From Bacteroidia bacterium (lineage in GTDB: Bacteria; Bacteroidota; Bacteroidia; B-17B0; Aurantibacillaceae), in the NCBI GenBank assembly GCA_021740825.1, contig JAIOZA010000002.1:1-64000 (forward strand): a stretch of 64,000 nt of DNA, in the 5' to 3' direction. This document shows positions 32,720 to 41,038 of the stretch, one piece after another. Position numbers and translations under genes: made by a program. Position 1 is the stretch's first letter; every line of letters begins with the position of its first letter. The notes beneath the pieces are model-generated. The model was not told the DNA's origin and did no database searches. It worked only from the letters and a program-made list of their open reading frames with translations.

Positions 32720-35074
32720 CTATTTTGTAGACTTAGCTTTCTGCATAGGATTACCACCTGTACTTTGTCCGCGACCAACTGTTTTTCCTTTAAATATATC
32801 AAAACGATTTGGAACTTCGGTTATATTCCAAGTATTATTCTTTTCATCAATGTCGCATGTTTCTTTATATGGATCTAATAAAATAGAAGCAACTTCTTTA
32901 TTCTTAGAATAAGTCTTTACCACATTCTTTTCGTTCTTGCGCCATACATAAGCGTTTACTCTATCAATTTCAGAGGTTCCATCTTTAAAATTCCATTGAA
33001 TTATTAAGGGTGTTACACATCCACCTTTATTGGTAAAGTAAATCTCATAATTATATTTACCCTTAATACTTTGAAAAGCAGAATCACTAACTGGTTCTAA
33101 ATTTTCATTACGATTTATTGGTTTCTTTTCTACTGTAGTTTTCACTTCTGGCTTGTAATGAAAATAAAAATCACGTAAAGTTGTATCTACATCTACTAAA
33201 AATTTAAGACCTTCCTGCTTGTTTCTTATTTTTGAAATATGTTCAAAATCTTTATTTTTAGGATACGTTCTAATTGTATCATTTTTAACTGGAACTTCTT
33301 TATTATTTATAAATGTATAGGCTTTTACTGAATCTAAAGATACATCAACCGGCTCTATATCATAAAACCATGCTCTCCAATACCAATCTAAATCAACTGC
33401 ACTTGCATCTTCCATACTTCGGAAAAAATCGGCAGGTGTAGGATGTTTAAAAGCCCAACGAGTACAATATTGTTTAAATGCAAAATCAAATAATTCACGA
33501 CCCATTACTGTTTCACGTAAAATATTTAAAGCTGTACAAGGTTTGCCATAAGCATTAGCACCAAAGTTGTTTATGTTTTCGCTATTAGTCATAATAGGTT
33601 CTAACTGATCTTTTGGTAAACGCATATAATCAACCATTTTATGAGCCGGACCTCTATTTGACGGATAGTTATTATCAAATTCTTGTTCTGTTAAAAATTG
33701 AACAAATGTATTCAAACCTTCATCTAACCAACTCCACTGACGTTCATCACTGTTAATAATCATTGGAAAAAAATTATGTCCTACTTCATGAATAATAACT
33801 CCTAACATACCATATTTAGTTCCTTCGGTATATGTTCCATCTTTTTCTGTCCGTCCAAAATTAAAGCAAATCATAGGATACTCCATTCCGTTTGCAGCTT
33901 CAATACTTTGAGCAACTGGATAAGTATAAGGCACCGTAAATTTCGAATAGGTTTTGATTGTATGAGCAACCGCTTTTGTAGAATATTTTCTGTACAAAGC
34001 TGCCGCTTCCTTTCCATAAAAACTCATGCACATAATTTTTTTTCCTTCTACTTTAATTGGCATTGCATCCCACATAAATTTACGAGAAGAACCCCAAGCG
34101 AAATCCCTTACGCTATCCGCTTTAAAAATCCAGGTTTTAGTAGCTGAGCTTTTTGTTTTTTCTGCATTCGTGCATTCATCTAATGTTACAATTTCAGTTA
34201 AATCAGCATAATTAGTGGATGCTTTTGTCCAACGTGCCATTTGATTTGGAGTTAATACTTGTGCGTAATTTTGACACTCACCTGTTGAACAAACTATATG
34301 ATCAGCCGGTACAGTCATCTTTACTGTATAATCTCCAAATGCTAATGCAAATTCCCCACGCCCTGTAAATTGTTTATTTTGCCATCCCTGAAAATCACTA
34401 TACACACACATGCGAGGATACCATTGTGTCATAGTAAATAAGTGATTTCCATCTTCTTTAAAAAATTCGTAACCACCACGACCGCCTATTTCCATTCGAT
34501 TTCCCATTTTATACTGCCATTTTACAATAAATTTTACTTTACTATTTGGCATTAAGGTTTTTGGTAAATCAATACGCATCATGGTTTGATTAATGGTATA
34601 TTTAATAGGTTTTCCTAATTCATCTGTAACCGCTAAAATTTGATCTCCTAAACCTTTCAAACGCTCGTTAACATCCATCCCTTTAACAGCACCTTCATCG
34701 TATGGAGCATTCATTTTATTACTGTCAAAAAAATTAGCATCAGATGTTGGGTTATGTTGATTTTCATCTAACTGCAACCATAAATAAGATAATTTATCTG
34801 GCGAATTGTTATGATAAGTCACCAACTCTTTTCCAATAAGCATTAAATTTTTCTCATCCAAAGTAGCCTCAATATTGTAATCAGCTTTTTGTTGCCAGTA
34901 TTTTCCGCCTGGGGCACCTGAAGCTGTTCGTTGTTCGTTTGGAGTAGGCAAGATAGTTCCTAACTGTTCAAACTTATTTCCGTGGTTTGATTGAGGATTA
35001 TTTTTTGTGTTTTGAGCTAAAGTAACAGAAGCAAAAAAGCAAACAGAAGCAGTAAGTTTAATAAATTTAATCAT
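32720..35074 (-). CDS. M1 family metallopeptidase
   Basis: 784 residues with a signal peptide (IKFIKLTASVCFFASVTLAQ). The zinc site HEVGHNFFP lies near residue 430 with the downstream Glu in WLDEGLNTFVQFL 18-19 residues on, the HExxH-x18-E arrangement of M1 (gluzincin) aminopeptidases. Here the motif is HEVGH. GAMEN is replaced by AANGMEYP, as in the Bacteroidota subgroup. The N-terminal part (DYNIEATLDEKNLMLIGKELVTYHNNSP) is the expected beta domain. It should act in the periplasm or outside. It follows the HupE-like gene by 1 base on the same strand and is likely co-transcribed. Confidence 0.9.
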   Translation of the reverse strand: MIKFIKLTASVCFFASVTLAQNTKNNPQSNHGNKFEQLGTILPTPNEQRTASGAPGGKYWQQKADYNIEATLDEKNLMLIGKELVTYHNNSPDKLSYLWLQLDENQHNPTSDANFFDSNKMNAPYDEGAVKGMDVNERLKGLGDQILAVTDELGKPIKYTINQTMMRIDLPKTLMPNSKVKFIVKWQYKMGNRMEIGGRGGYEFFKEDGNHLFTMTQWYPRMCVYSDFQGWQNKQFTGRGEFALAFGDYTVKMTVPADHIVCSTGECQNYAQVLTPNQMARWTKASTNYADLTEIVTLDECTNAEKTKSSATKTWIFKADSVRDFAWGSSRKFMWDAMPIKVEGKKIMCMSFYGKEAAALYRKYSTKAVAHTIKTYSKFTVPYTYPVAQSIEAANGMEYPMICFNFGRTEKDGTYTEGTKYGMLGVIIHEVGHNFFPMIINSDERQWSWLDEGLNTFVQFLTEQEFDNNYPSNRGPAHKMVDYMRLPKDQLEPIMTNSENINNFGANAYGKPCTALNILRETVMGRELFDFAFKQYCTRWAFKHPTPADFFRSMEDASAVDLDWYWRAWFYDIEPVDVSLDSVKAYTFINNKEVPVKNDTIRTYPKNKDFEHISKIRNKQEGLKFLVDVDTTLRDFYFHYKPEVKTTVEKKPINRNENLEPVSDSAFQSIKGKYNYEIYFTNKGGCVTPLIIQWNFKDGTSEIDRVNAYVWRKNEKNVVKTYSKNKEVASILLDPYKETCDIDEKNNTWNITEVPNRFDIFKGKTVGRGQSTGGNPMQKAKSTK

Positions 35075-35075
35075 T

Positions 35076-35678
35076 TTATAAATCGTTTAATCGTTGTATT
35101 AATAATAAAAAGGCAATTCCAAAAACAGCTGAAGAAATAAAAAATATAACATCATGTTTTTTGATTCTGGTAAATCTAACTAAAAAAACAGAAATTAAAA
35201 GCATTGAAAATACAATTATTAATTGCCCAAATTCTAAACCGATATTAAATGAAAATAATGGAATAATGATGCTGTTTTCTTTACCAAGCATAGATTTTAA
35301 CAAATAGGAAAAGCCCATGCCGTGAATTAATCCAAAACTAAGTGCTAAAGCATAGTTTAACCTATAATTATTATTTTTTTTATCTCTTGGTGATGACACT
35401 AAAAATCGATACCTAATATTTACCAAACAGGTTAAAATAATCGTTAAGGATATTAAAACCTCAATATAATTTTGTTTTATTGTAAAAATATTAAATGTGC
35501 TAATAGCCAAAGTTAAAGAATGACCTATCGTAAAAGCTGTTACTAAAATCAATAAGTTTTTCCATTGATTTACAGAAAATAAAACGCACAAAGCAATTAC
35601 ATATAAAATATGATCATAACCATTCCAGTCTAATATATGTTCAGTTCCGGCACTAAACCATAACCAAAATTCATCCAT
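35076..35678 (-). CDS. HupE/UreJ family membrane protein
   Basis: 200 residues from ATG 35678 (MDEFWLWFSAGTEHILDWNGYDH). A longer frame upstream would overlap the divergent gene and lacks family resemblance. Six or seven hydrophobic helices. The conserved NGYDHILYV and the later GLIHGMGFSYLL match HupE/UreJ proteins, proposed nickel or other metal transporters; in Bacteroidota the substrate is unknown. Its last base is 1 base from the start of the M1 peptidase gene downstream. The DUF6702-HupE-M1 peptidase neighbourhood recurs in Bacteroidota as far as I recall, which suggests a common process. Confidence 0.8.
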   Translation of the reverse strand: MDEFWLWFSAGTEHILDWNGYDHILYVIALCVLFSVNQWKNLLILVTAFTIGHSLTLAISTFNIFTIKQNYIEVLISLTIILTCLVNIRYRFLVSSPRDKKNNNYRLNYALALSFGLIHGMGFSYLLKSMLGKENSIIIPLFSFNIGLEFGQLIIVFSMLLISVFLVRFTRIKKHDVIFFISSAVFGIAFLLLIQRLNDL

Positions 35679-35687
35679 AAAAATTGT

Positions 35688-35695
35688 TACTTTTG
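35688..35695 (+). promoter_or_regulatory. -7 element in the 20-bp divergent gap
   Basis: TACTTTTG fits TAnnTTTG and lies between the divergent HupE and DUF6702 starts, 3 bases before the GTG at 35699. No -33 TTTG at the expected position. Confidence 0.35.
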
Positions 35696-35698
35696 CGT

Positions 35699-36247
35699 GT
35701 GTTAAAAATAAAAAATATAGCCGCATATCCAAAAATTATTACACCTGCGGCAAGAGGGTTGTTTCTTTGCCTTATAATTATTGGGTTTAGCTCATTTAAT
35801 GTGTTAAAGCATCCTTTTTTTATGTGTGTAACAGATATAAAACACAACATTAAACAACATAGTTTAAATATTAGCATTAAACTATTTACTAACGATATAG
35901 AAAATGCCCTAAAAAAAACAACTGGTAAACCCATCGACTTATTGAATCCAAAAAATAAACCAGAAATGGAACTAGAATTATTTAATTACATAAAAAAACG
36001 TTTTGTTTTAAATAATAATCAAAAACCAATTACTCTCGATTTTATTGGCTACGAAAAAGAAGAGGATGTTATCTGGGTTTATTTAGAAAGCAAAAAAGTA
36101 AATCAACCAAAAACTCTAAAAATAAACACCACCTTATTATACGACTACCTGCCACAACAAAGTAATATTGTTCACGCCGAAATTTATGGTATAAAAAAAA
36201 GTAGTAAAGTGCTAAATCCAGATAGTAAAATAGAATTTAACTTTTAG
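35699..36247 (+). CDS. DUF6702 family exported protein
   Basis: 182 residues from GTG 35699, giving a signal-anchor (GLFLCLIIIGFSSFNVLKH). An upstream TTG (35684) and a downstream TTG (35759) are alternatives; the last would fit best with a transcript starting just after the -7 element at 35688-35695. The mature part begins HPFFMCVTDIKHN, the typical DUF6702 start (H-x-x-x-x-S/C-x-x-x-I-x-H/Y-N). It has a beta-strand character (LNISIKLFTNDIENALKK, VWVYLESKKV). Function unknown. Its stop (TAG 36245-36247) shares its last base with the GTG of miaA. Confidence 0.75.
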   Translation: MLKIKNIAAYPKIITPAARGLFLCLIIIGFSSFNVLKHPFFMCVTDIKHNIKQHSLNISIKLFTNDIENALKKTTGKPIDLLNPKNKPEMELELFNYIKKRFVLNNNQKPITLDFIGYEKEEDVIWVYLESKKVNQPKTLKINTTLLYDYLPQQSNIVHAEIYGIKKSSKVLNPDSKIEFNF

Positions 36248-37161
36248 TGTTTTTGAAAAAAAATCTCATAATCATTGCAGGTCCCACAGCTGTCGGAAAA
36301 ACAGCTTTATCCATTGAGTTATCAAAGCATTACTCCTGCCCTATTATTTCTGCCGATTCACGGCAGTTTTATAAAGAAATGAGTATTGGAACAGCCAAAC
36401 CTAGTGTTGAAGAGATGCAGGGAATTACTCATTATTTTATTGACAACATAAGTATTCATGATACTTATAATGTGGGGCAATATGAAAGAGATGCTATTGA
36501 ATGCATTGAGCATTTATTTAAAGAACATGATACATTACTATTAGTAGGAGGTTCTGGATTATATATAAATGCGGTAATTAATGGTGTTGATGAATTTGAA
36601 GAAATTCCTGCAGAAATAAGGGAACAATTAATAAAAGACTTTGAAGAAAAAGGACTATCCTTTTTACAGGAAGAACTAAAATCCAAAGATGAAGTATATT
36701 ACAATCAGGTAGATTTAAACAATCCACAACGAATGATACGGGCTCTTGAAGTTTGTATTCACATAAAAAAACCCTACTCTAGTTTTAGAAAAAAACAAAA
36801 AAAAGAGCGCTCTTTTAATACTATAAATTTATTAATTAACACAGAACGAGAATTATTATATCAACGAATCAATAAGCGTGTTGATGTTATGATTCATCAA
36901 GGTTTATTGGAAGAAGTTAAAAGCTTGTACCCAAACAAGCACTTGAATGCACTAAACACTGTTGGTTACAAGGAACTTTTTGATTTTATGGACGATAAAA
37001 TAACATTTGAGGAAGCCGTAAATTTAATTAAACAAAATAGTCGCCGATATGCCAAACGACAACTGACTTGGTTTAATCATCAAGGCGATTTTGAATCTTT
37101 TGAGCCATCTGATTTAGAAAAAATAAAAGCTTACTTAGATATTTTGAAACAATATTTATAA
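36247..37161 (+). CDS. miaA: tRNA dimethylallyltransferase
   Basis: 304 residues, full length for MiaA, which adds dimethylallyl to A37 of tRNAs reading UNN codons. The start is GTG 36247, overlapping the previous stop by one base; it is fixed by the P-loop IIAGPTAVGKTALSIEL at about residues 7-23. Other motifs: ISADSRQFYKEMSIGTAKPS, HYFIDNISIHDTYNVGQYERDA, LLVGGSGLYINAVINGVD, and NTVGYKELFDFMDDK near the end, with RRYAKRQLTWF. Translationally coupled to DUF6702. Confidence 0.95.
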   Translation: MFLKKNLIIIAGPTAVGKTALSIELSKHYSCPIISADSRQFYKEMSIGTAKPSVEEMQGITHYFIDNISIHDTYNVGQYERDAIECIEHLFKEHDTLLLVGGSGLYINAVINGVDEFEEIPAEIREQLIKDFEEKGLSFLQEELKSKDEVYYNQVDLNNPQRMIRALEVCIHIKKPYSSFRKKQKKERSFNTINLLINTERELLYQRINKRVDVMIHQGLLEEVKSLYPNKHLNALNTVGYKELFDFMDDKITFEEAVNLIKQNSRRYAKRQLTWFNHQGDFESFEPSDLEKIKAYLDILKQYL

Positions 37162-37190
37162 ATCTTATCTAGCAGATACTTTTATTAAAA

Positions 37191-37327
37191 AACCACATAG
37201 AAACATAGAAATTGAACTTTAAAAAAGGAGAGAATAGAAAACAGGTTTTTGAACATAACAACCTATGCATAAAGCGAAGCTTCTCTAATAAACTTTTACA
37301 AATACACAACTATGTTCCTATGTGGTT
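37191..37327. repeat. CCACATAG inverted-repeat intergenic element
   Basis: The 18-base arm AACCACATAGAAACATAG (37191-37208) is inverted with one mismatch at 37310-37327. The arms enclose about 100 bases, including an A-rich GGAGAGAA segment and a GCGAAGCTTC inner palindrome. It fills the miaA-MFS gap. The look is that of a small non-autonomous mobile repeat; similar CCACATAG elements are recalled in other Bacteroidota. Confidence 0.6.
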
Positions 37328-37360
37328 AAAAAGCAATATCAATTCTCTATAAAATATACC

Positions 37361-38611
37361 ATGTTTGATTTTATAAAAGAATATAGAAGGTTAACACCCG
37401 CCATAACCAATGTAATAGTTGCTGAGTTTTTTATTCAATTAGTCAATGCAACTTTTATGTTGATTCTTCCTTTATATATGGATAGAAAAGGCTACAGCGC
37501 CGAAGAAATTGCACTTTTTATTACCTTTCGATTTTTAGGAGTATTTCTGTTAGCACTTCCAATTGGCAATATTATAAAAGGCCGAGTGATGAAACCTTTT
37601 TTTTATATGGCTACCATTTTAGTTCCACTATTTGGTTTATGTATAGTGTTGTGCATCTATTTAAAATTAACCCTACTCATATATATATCCTTATTACTTT
37701 GGGGTGCATCATTTACTTTTATGCAAATACCAATTACTCCCTATATTTTGCGTAACGAAATAAAAGAAAATCACACATCAGGAATCGCTTTAAGCTACAG
37801 TACCTGGAGTTTTGCAGGAATTGTTAGTGGTGTTATTATAGCTTTTTTAGACAAAATAAATCCCTATTATTTTGATGAAGAAAAAATTTTAATTCTATTT
37901 TCAATTTTAGGTTTTGGTGGACTTTTTTTTATGAATAAAGTAAATTTAGTGGAAGAAATTGATGACTCTAAAACATCAAAAATAAAAACTAAACTTCATA
38001 AAAATGATTGGTTCTTAATTTTTAAAGGCTTGGTTCCTACATTAATTATTGCAACTGGTGCTGGCTTAACTATTCCGTTTATTAGCCTCTTTTTTGATAA
38101 AGTACATCACATGGGCAAAGGCGATTTTAGTTTTGTAAGCGCTATTGCGGCCGTGTTAGTTGTTTGGGGCGCTTTAATGGTGCCACGCATAAAACACAAT
38201 ATCGGTTATAAAATTGCTATACCAACAACTCAAGCATTAGCAGTTATATCTTTAGTAGCATTAGCTACCACACAATTATATAGTCAGTATAGTATTGCTG
38301 TTTACATTGCAATTATTTGCTATTTACTCAGACAACCCTTAATGAATATGGCAGGTCCAATGACCTCCGAGTTAGTCATGAATTATGTTGGAGAAAAAAA
38401 CAGAGAAATTACTAGTGCTTTAACGTCTGCTATTTGGAGTGGAAGTTGGGTAATTAGTGGCTACATGGTAAAAATCATGTTTAGCAAAAACTATCCTTAT
38501 GTAAATATATTTTTAATTACCGCGGCCCTTTATGCCTTTGGTGTTATTATGTATTATTTCTTGATTGTAGATTATGGTAAGCGAGAAAAACAGGGTTTAA
38601 TTAAGTCTTAA
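37361..38611 (+). CDS. MFS transporter
   Basis: 416 residues from ATG 37361 (MFDFIKEYRRLTPAITNVIVAEFF). A longer frame from 37322 would begin inside the repeat arm and is rejected. About twelve hydrophobic helices with a central cytosolic loop (about 200-225, KTSKIKTKLHKND). The loop between helices 2 and 3 (GNIIKGRVMKPFF) is a weak match to MFS motif A. The substrate cannot be inferred. It is convergent with the anti-sigma-like gene, and their stop codons overlap by 4 bases (38608-38611). Confidence 0.85.
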   Translation: MFDFIKEYRRLTPAITNVIVAEFFIQLVNATFMLILPLYMDRKGYSAEEIALFITFRFLGVFLLALPIGNIIKGRVMKPFFYMATILVPLFGLCIVLCIYLKLTLLIYISLLLWGASFTFMQIPITPYILRNEIKENHTSGIALSYSTWSFAGIVSGVIIAFLDKINPYYFDEEKILILFSILGFGGLFFMNKVNLVEEIDDSKTSKIKTKLHKNDWFLIFKGLVPTLIIATGAGLTIPFISLFFDKVHHMGKGDFSFVSAIAAVLVVWGALMVPRIKHNIGYKIAIPTTQALAVISLVALATTQLYSQYSIAVYIAIICYLLRQPLMNMAGPMTSELVMNYVGEKNREITSALTSAIWSGSWVISGYMVKIMFSKNYPYVNIFLITAALYAFGVIMYYFLIVDYGKREKQGLIKS

Positions 38612-39783
38612 AATAGTAATGTAAATTCAACACTTGATGAAATTGCATTTCCATTTTGCTTAGCAGTATTCCATTTTTTCATCGTATTTAGTGCTTTTTT
38701 AATTTCTTCCTTACAACTACATTCTTTTTCCTTAATTTGTATAATTTCCGAAACAGTCAACTCACCTTTTAAATTAACATTTCCAAAGATTTTAAAACTA
38801 CCAAAAATAGGTTTAACAATTTGTTTAGATTTAAAATATGAAAGAATATATTCTTTAATAGCTAATTCATTTCCGGTATAAGATGGTTTAGAATATTCAT
38901 TGGAAATAGTTGCTGAAGTGGCAGGTAAAGTAACTGATTTTTTACTAATAATTGAATTAGCATTTTCAAACTTTATTGATTTTTCGGATTCCATTTCTGA
39001 TTCTATCGCTTTTTTAGAAGCGCTTTCTTTTCCCAAATTATTGGTTAATTTATCTGTTTCATCTATTTGAGCAATTGCAGCACTGCCATTTTCATCAGCA
39101 ACAGCAACACTAGTTGATTCTAACTTTTCTTTATTGCTGTTATCTTTTTTCTTAAATTGAGATTTCTCCTCTAATGAAACTTCTTTTTTTGCTAAAGCAT
39201 CTATATCGCCATCATTTCTATTTTTAGACTGATCTTTAGTATTAGTAAATGTTTCAGCCAAAGCAATTGTTGATTCCATTATCGTACTTTTGGTACCTTC
39301 ACTCCTTCCATTTTTCGATATAATTATTTCTTGAGATTTTGATTTCTCTTCAACTTTATCTGATTCAGTTGAGATTTTATTTTCTTCACTAGCTTCTATT
39401 GGTAAAATTGATGTAGATTGGGCATTCTCATCATTTTTCACTTCATTCAATACAATATTACTTTCAGAATCATTTTTAGTTTGATTTAAAAAGAAAATAG
39501 AAATTACAATTATCAAAACAATTGATGCCGCAGCGCTAAACCAAATAATTTTATTTTTTGAACCACCTTTAGTAGTATCAGCTATTTTTTTTGAAATGGC
39601 TAAATTTAACTCTTCGGTTAAAATCTTAGCTTTGTTTGCATTTGAATGATTCGAAAAGCCTTCAAAAGCATCTTTTTCAAAATCATCAAATTCTTCAGAA
39701 TTAATTGAATTATCAGATGACGAATCTAACAACTTAAATAATTCCTCTGCAGACGTTGGTTTATGTTTATCGGGTTTGCTCAC
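38608..39783 (-). CDS. putative anti-sigma-like membrane protein with TonB-C-like end
   Basis: 391 residues. The cytosolic N-terminus (1-80) is acidic, with a single transmembrane helix at about 81-102 (IIWFSAAASIVLIIVISIFFL). A low-complexity Glu/Lys/Ser region follows to about 300. The final 85 residues (IKEYILSYFKSKQIV ... SFKIFGNVNLKGELTVSEI ... EIKKALNTMKKWNTAKQNG ... SSSVEFTLLF) follow the TonB C-terminal pattern, including the MKKWNxAKQNG stretch. Its start overlaps the 3' end of the sigma gene by 17 bases. Position and topology suggest an anti-sigma factor sensing the periplasm; no ZAS zinc motif is seen. Confidence 0.65.
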   Translation of the reverse strand: MSKPDKHKPTSAEELFKLLDSSSDNSINSEEFDDFEKDAFEGFSNHSNANKAKILTEELNLAISKKIADTTKGGSKNKIIWFSAAASIVLIIVISIFFLNQTKNDSESNIVLNEVKNDENAQSTSILPIEASEENKISTESDKVEEKSKSQEIIISKNGRSEGTKSTIMESTIALAETFTNTKDQSKNRNDGDIDALAKKEVSLEEKSQFKKKDNSNKEKLESTSVAVADENGSAAIAQIDETDKLTNNLGKESASKKAIESEMESEKSIKFENANSIISKKSVTLPATSATISNEYSKPSYTGNELAIKEYILSYFKSKQIVKPIFGSFKIFGNVNLKGELTVSEIIQIKEKECSCKEEIKKALNTMKKWNTAKQNGNAISSSVEFTLLF

Positions 39784-40357
39784 TGTTTTTTTCTAATTTA
39801 ATTTTCAAATTTCTTTTGCCATTTTGAATAAAACTTTTTACTTCATTGACAGAGTATCCAGTAATATCAACTATTTCATGATAAGATTTTTGCTTCAAAT
39901 AAAATAACTCAATGCACTTTTTTTGTTCTTCGCTTAATTCTTCAATCGCCTTTTCTAATAAAGTATATTGTATTTCTTTTTCTTCTGCCTTATTAGGATG
40001 CGAACTACTCTCCGTTTCCATAAAAGAGTCAGCATGAATTTGCAAATCCATCTCCTTTTTTAATTTCGCTTGTTGAGATCTTATTATCATTAGACAATGA
40101 TTTTTTGAAAATGTATACAACCAACTTTTAAAATATTCAATGTTAAATTTTAACAAATCAGCTAACAGCTTTTCAAATATTTGCATTACTGCATCTTTTG
40201 CCTCGTCCTCATTTTTAAGATACTTTAAAGATAGACCCAATACTAAATGTGAATACCTCTTATATAGAATTCCCACAAAAACATTATTCTTTGTGTTTTT
40301 AAACTCTGTAATTAATTCATTATCAGATAAGTCATTATATTTTTCGTGGTAGAGCAA
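39767..40357 (-). CDS. ECF-type RNA polymerase sigma factor
   Basis: 196 residues, the sigma-70 group IV layout. Region 2 (about 12-85) has FVGILYKRYSHLVLGLSLKYLKNEDEAKDAVMQIFEKLL and FKSWLYTFSKNHCLMIIRS. Region 4 (about 130-185) has LEKAIEELSEEQKKCIELFYLKQKSYHEIVDITGYSVNEVKSFIQNGKRNLKI, a helix-turn-helix. It is divergent from the YfiR operon with 134 bases between, and is translationally coupled to the membrane protein that follows. This is the usual sigma/anti-sigma arrangement in Bacteroidota. Target genes are unknown. Confidence 0.92.
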   Translation of the reverse strand: MLYHEKYNDLSDNELITEFKNTKNNVFVGILYKRYSHLVLGLSLKYLKNEDEAKDAVMQIFEKLLADLLKFNIEYFKSWLYTFSKNHCLMIIRSQQAKLKKEMDLQIHADSFMETESSSHPNKAEEKEIQYTLLEKAIEELSEEQKKCIELFYLKQKSYHEIVDITGYSVNEVKSFIQNGKRNLKIKLEKNSEQTR

Positions 40358-40416
40358 AATGAAATCAAAGGTTAAAGATAAGCTATTTTAATCACAAAAA
40401 ATTAATAGACAAATCT

Positions 40417-40447
40417 TTTGAATAATGTTATGATACTAGTATATTTG
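40417..40447 (+). promoter_or_regulatory. promoter of the YfiR-TPR-SpoIIE operon
   Basis: TTTG (40417-40420), a 19-base spacer and TATATTTG (40440-40447) make a full match to the Bacteroidota -33/-7 consensus. The expected start site is near 40452, about 40 bases before the YfiR gene. Confidence 0.65.
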
Positions 40448-40491
40448 TTAGCTTTTAAAATGGCAAGCTATTTGTAAAACAATCTAATTAA

Positions 40492-41016
40492 TTGAAAATT
40501 TTAATAAAATATAGTTTATTACTTATTTTAGGTTTTTCGAACCTTAGATTTCAGCAACAGCAGGGTTTTGATCCAAATTCAAAATTGAAAGCAACCTACA
40601 TTTACAATTTCACAAAACATTTTGATTGGCCAGATAAAATGAAATCTGGAAATTTTATAATTCAGGTGGTTGGCACCAATTCTAGTTTAAATCAAGAGTT
40701 AAGTAAAATGGCTGCTTCAAAACAAGTTGGAAACCAAAAATTAGAAATCAAAAACTCTAGTATCTTTGATAATCAGCCACATATCATTTTTTTATTAAAT
40801 GATGCTTCTGACATGTTAAAAGAGGTGGCATCAAAATTTAAAGGAAAGGGATCATTAATTGTTACAGAAAAAAATGGATTGGCCAAAGCTGGTTCTGCAA
40901 TTAACTTTGTGGCAATAGATAGTAAGTTAAAGTTTGAATATAGTAAGCATAATGCAGTAAAAGAAGGGTTAAAAACTGGCGACGGCCTAAATAGTTTAGC
41001 TATTGTAATTGATTAA
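40492..41016 (+). CDS. YfiR family (DUF4154) periplasmic protein
   Basis: 174 residues from TTG 40492, starting a signal peptide (KILIKYSLLLILGFSNLRFQ). The mature region fits YfiR/DUF4154: LKATYIYNFTKHFDWPDKMKSGNFIIQVVGTNSSL, then IIFLLNDASDMLKEV, GSLIVTEKNGLAKAGSAINFVAIDSKLKFEYSKHNAV. In Pseudomonas, YfiR is a periplasmic repressor of the diguanylate cyclase YfiN. Here no GGDEF gene follows; the membrane-bound SpoIIE phosphatase two genes on is the likely signalling partner. First gene of a three-gene run driven by the promoter at 40417-40447. Confidence 0.8.
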   Translation: MKILIKYSLLLILGFSNLRFQQQQGFDPNSKLKATYIYNFTKHFDWPDKMKSGNFIIQVVGTNSSLNQELSKMAASKQVGNQKLEIKNSSIFDNQPHIIFLLNDASDMLKEVASKFKGKGSLIVTEKNGLAKAGSAINFVAIDSKLKFEYSKHNAVKEGLKTGDGLNSLAIVID

Positions 41017-41038
41017 ATAATTTTTTAAATTTGTACAA

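Noticed and set aside
32688-32912. 74-codon plus-strand frame after DUF1599
   Set aside because: Antisense to the 3' end of the M1 peptidase gene, with no family resemblance.
37322-37360. Upstream start for the MFS transporter
   Set aside because: It begins inside the right arm of an intergenic inverted repeat; the ATG at 37361 starts the conserved N-terminus.
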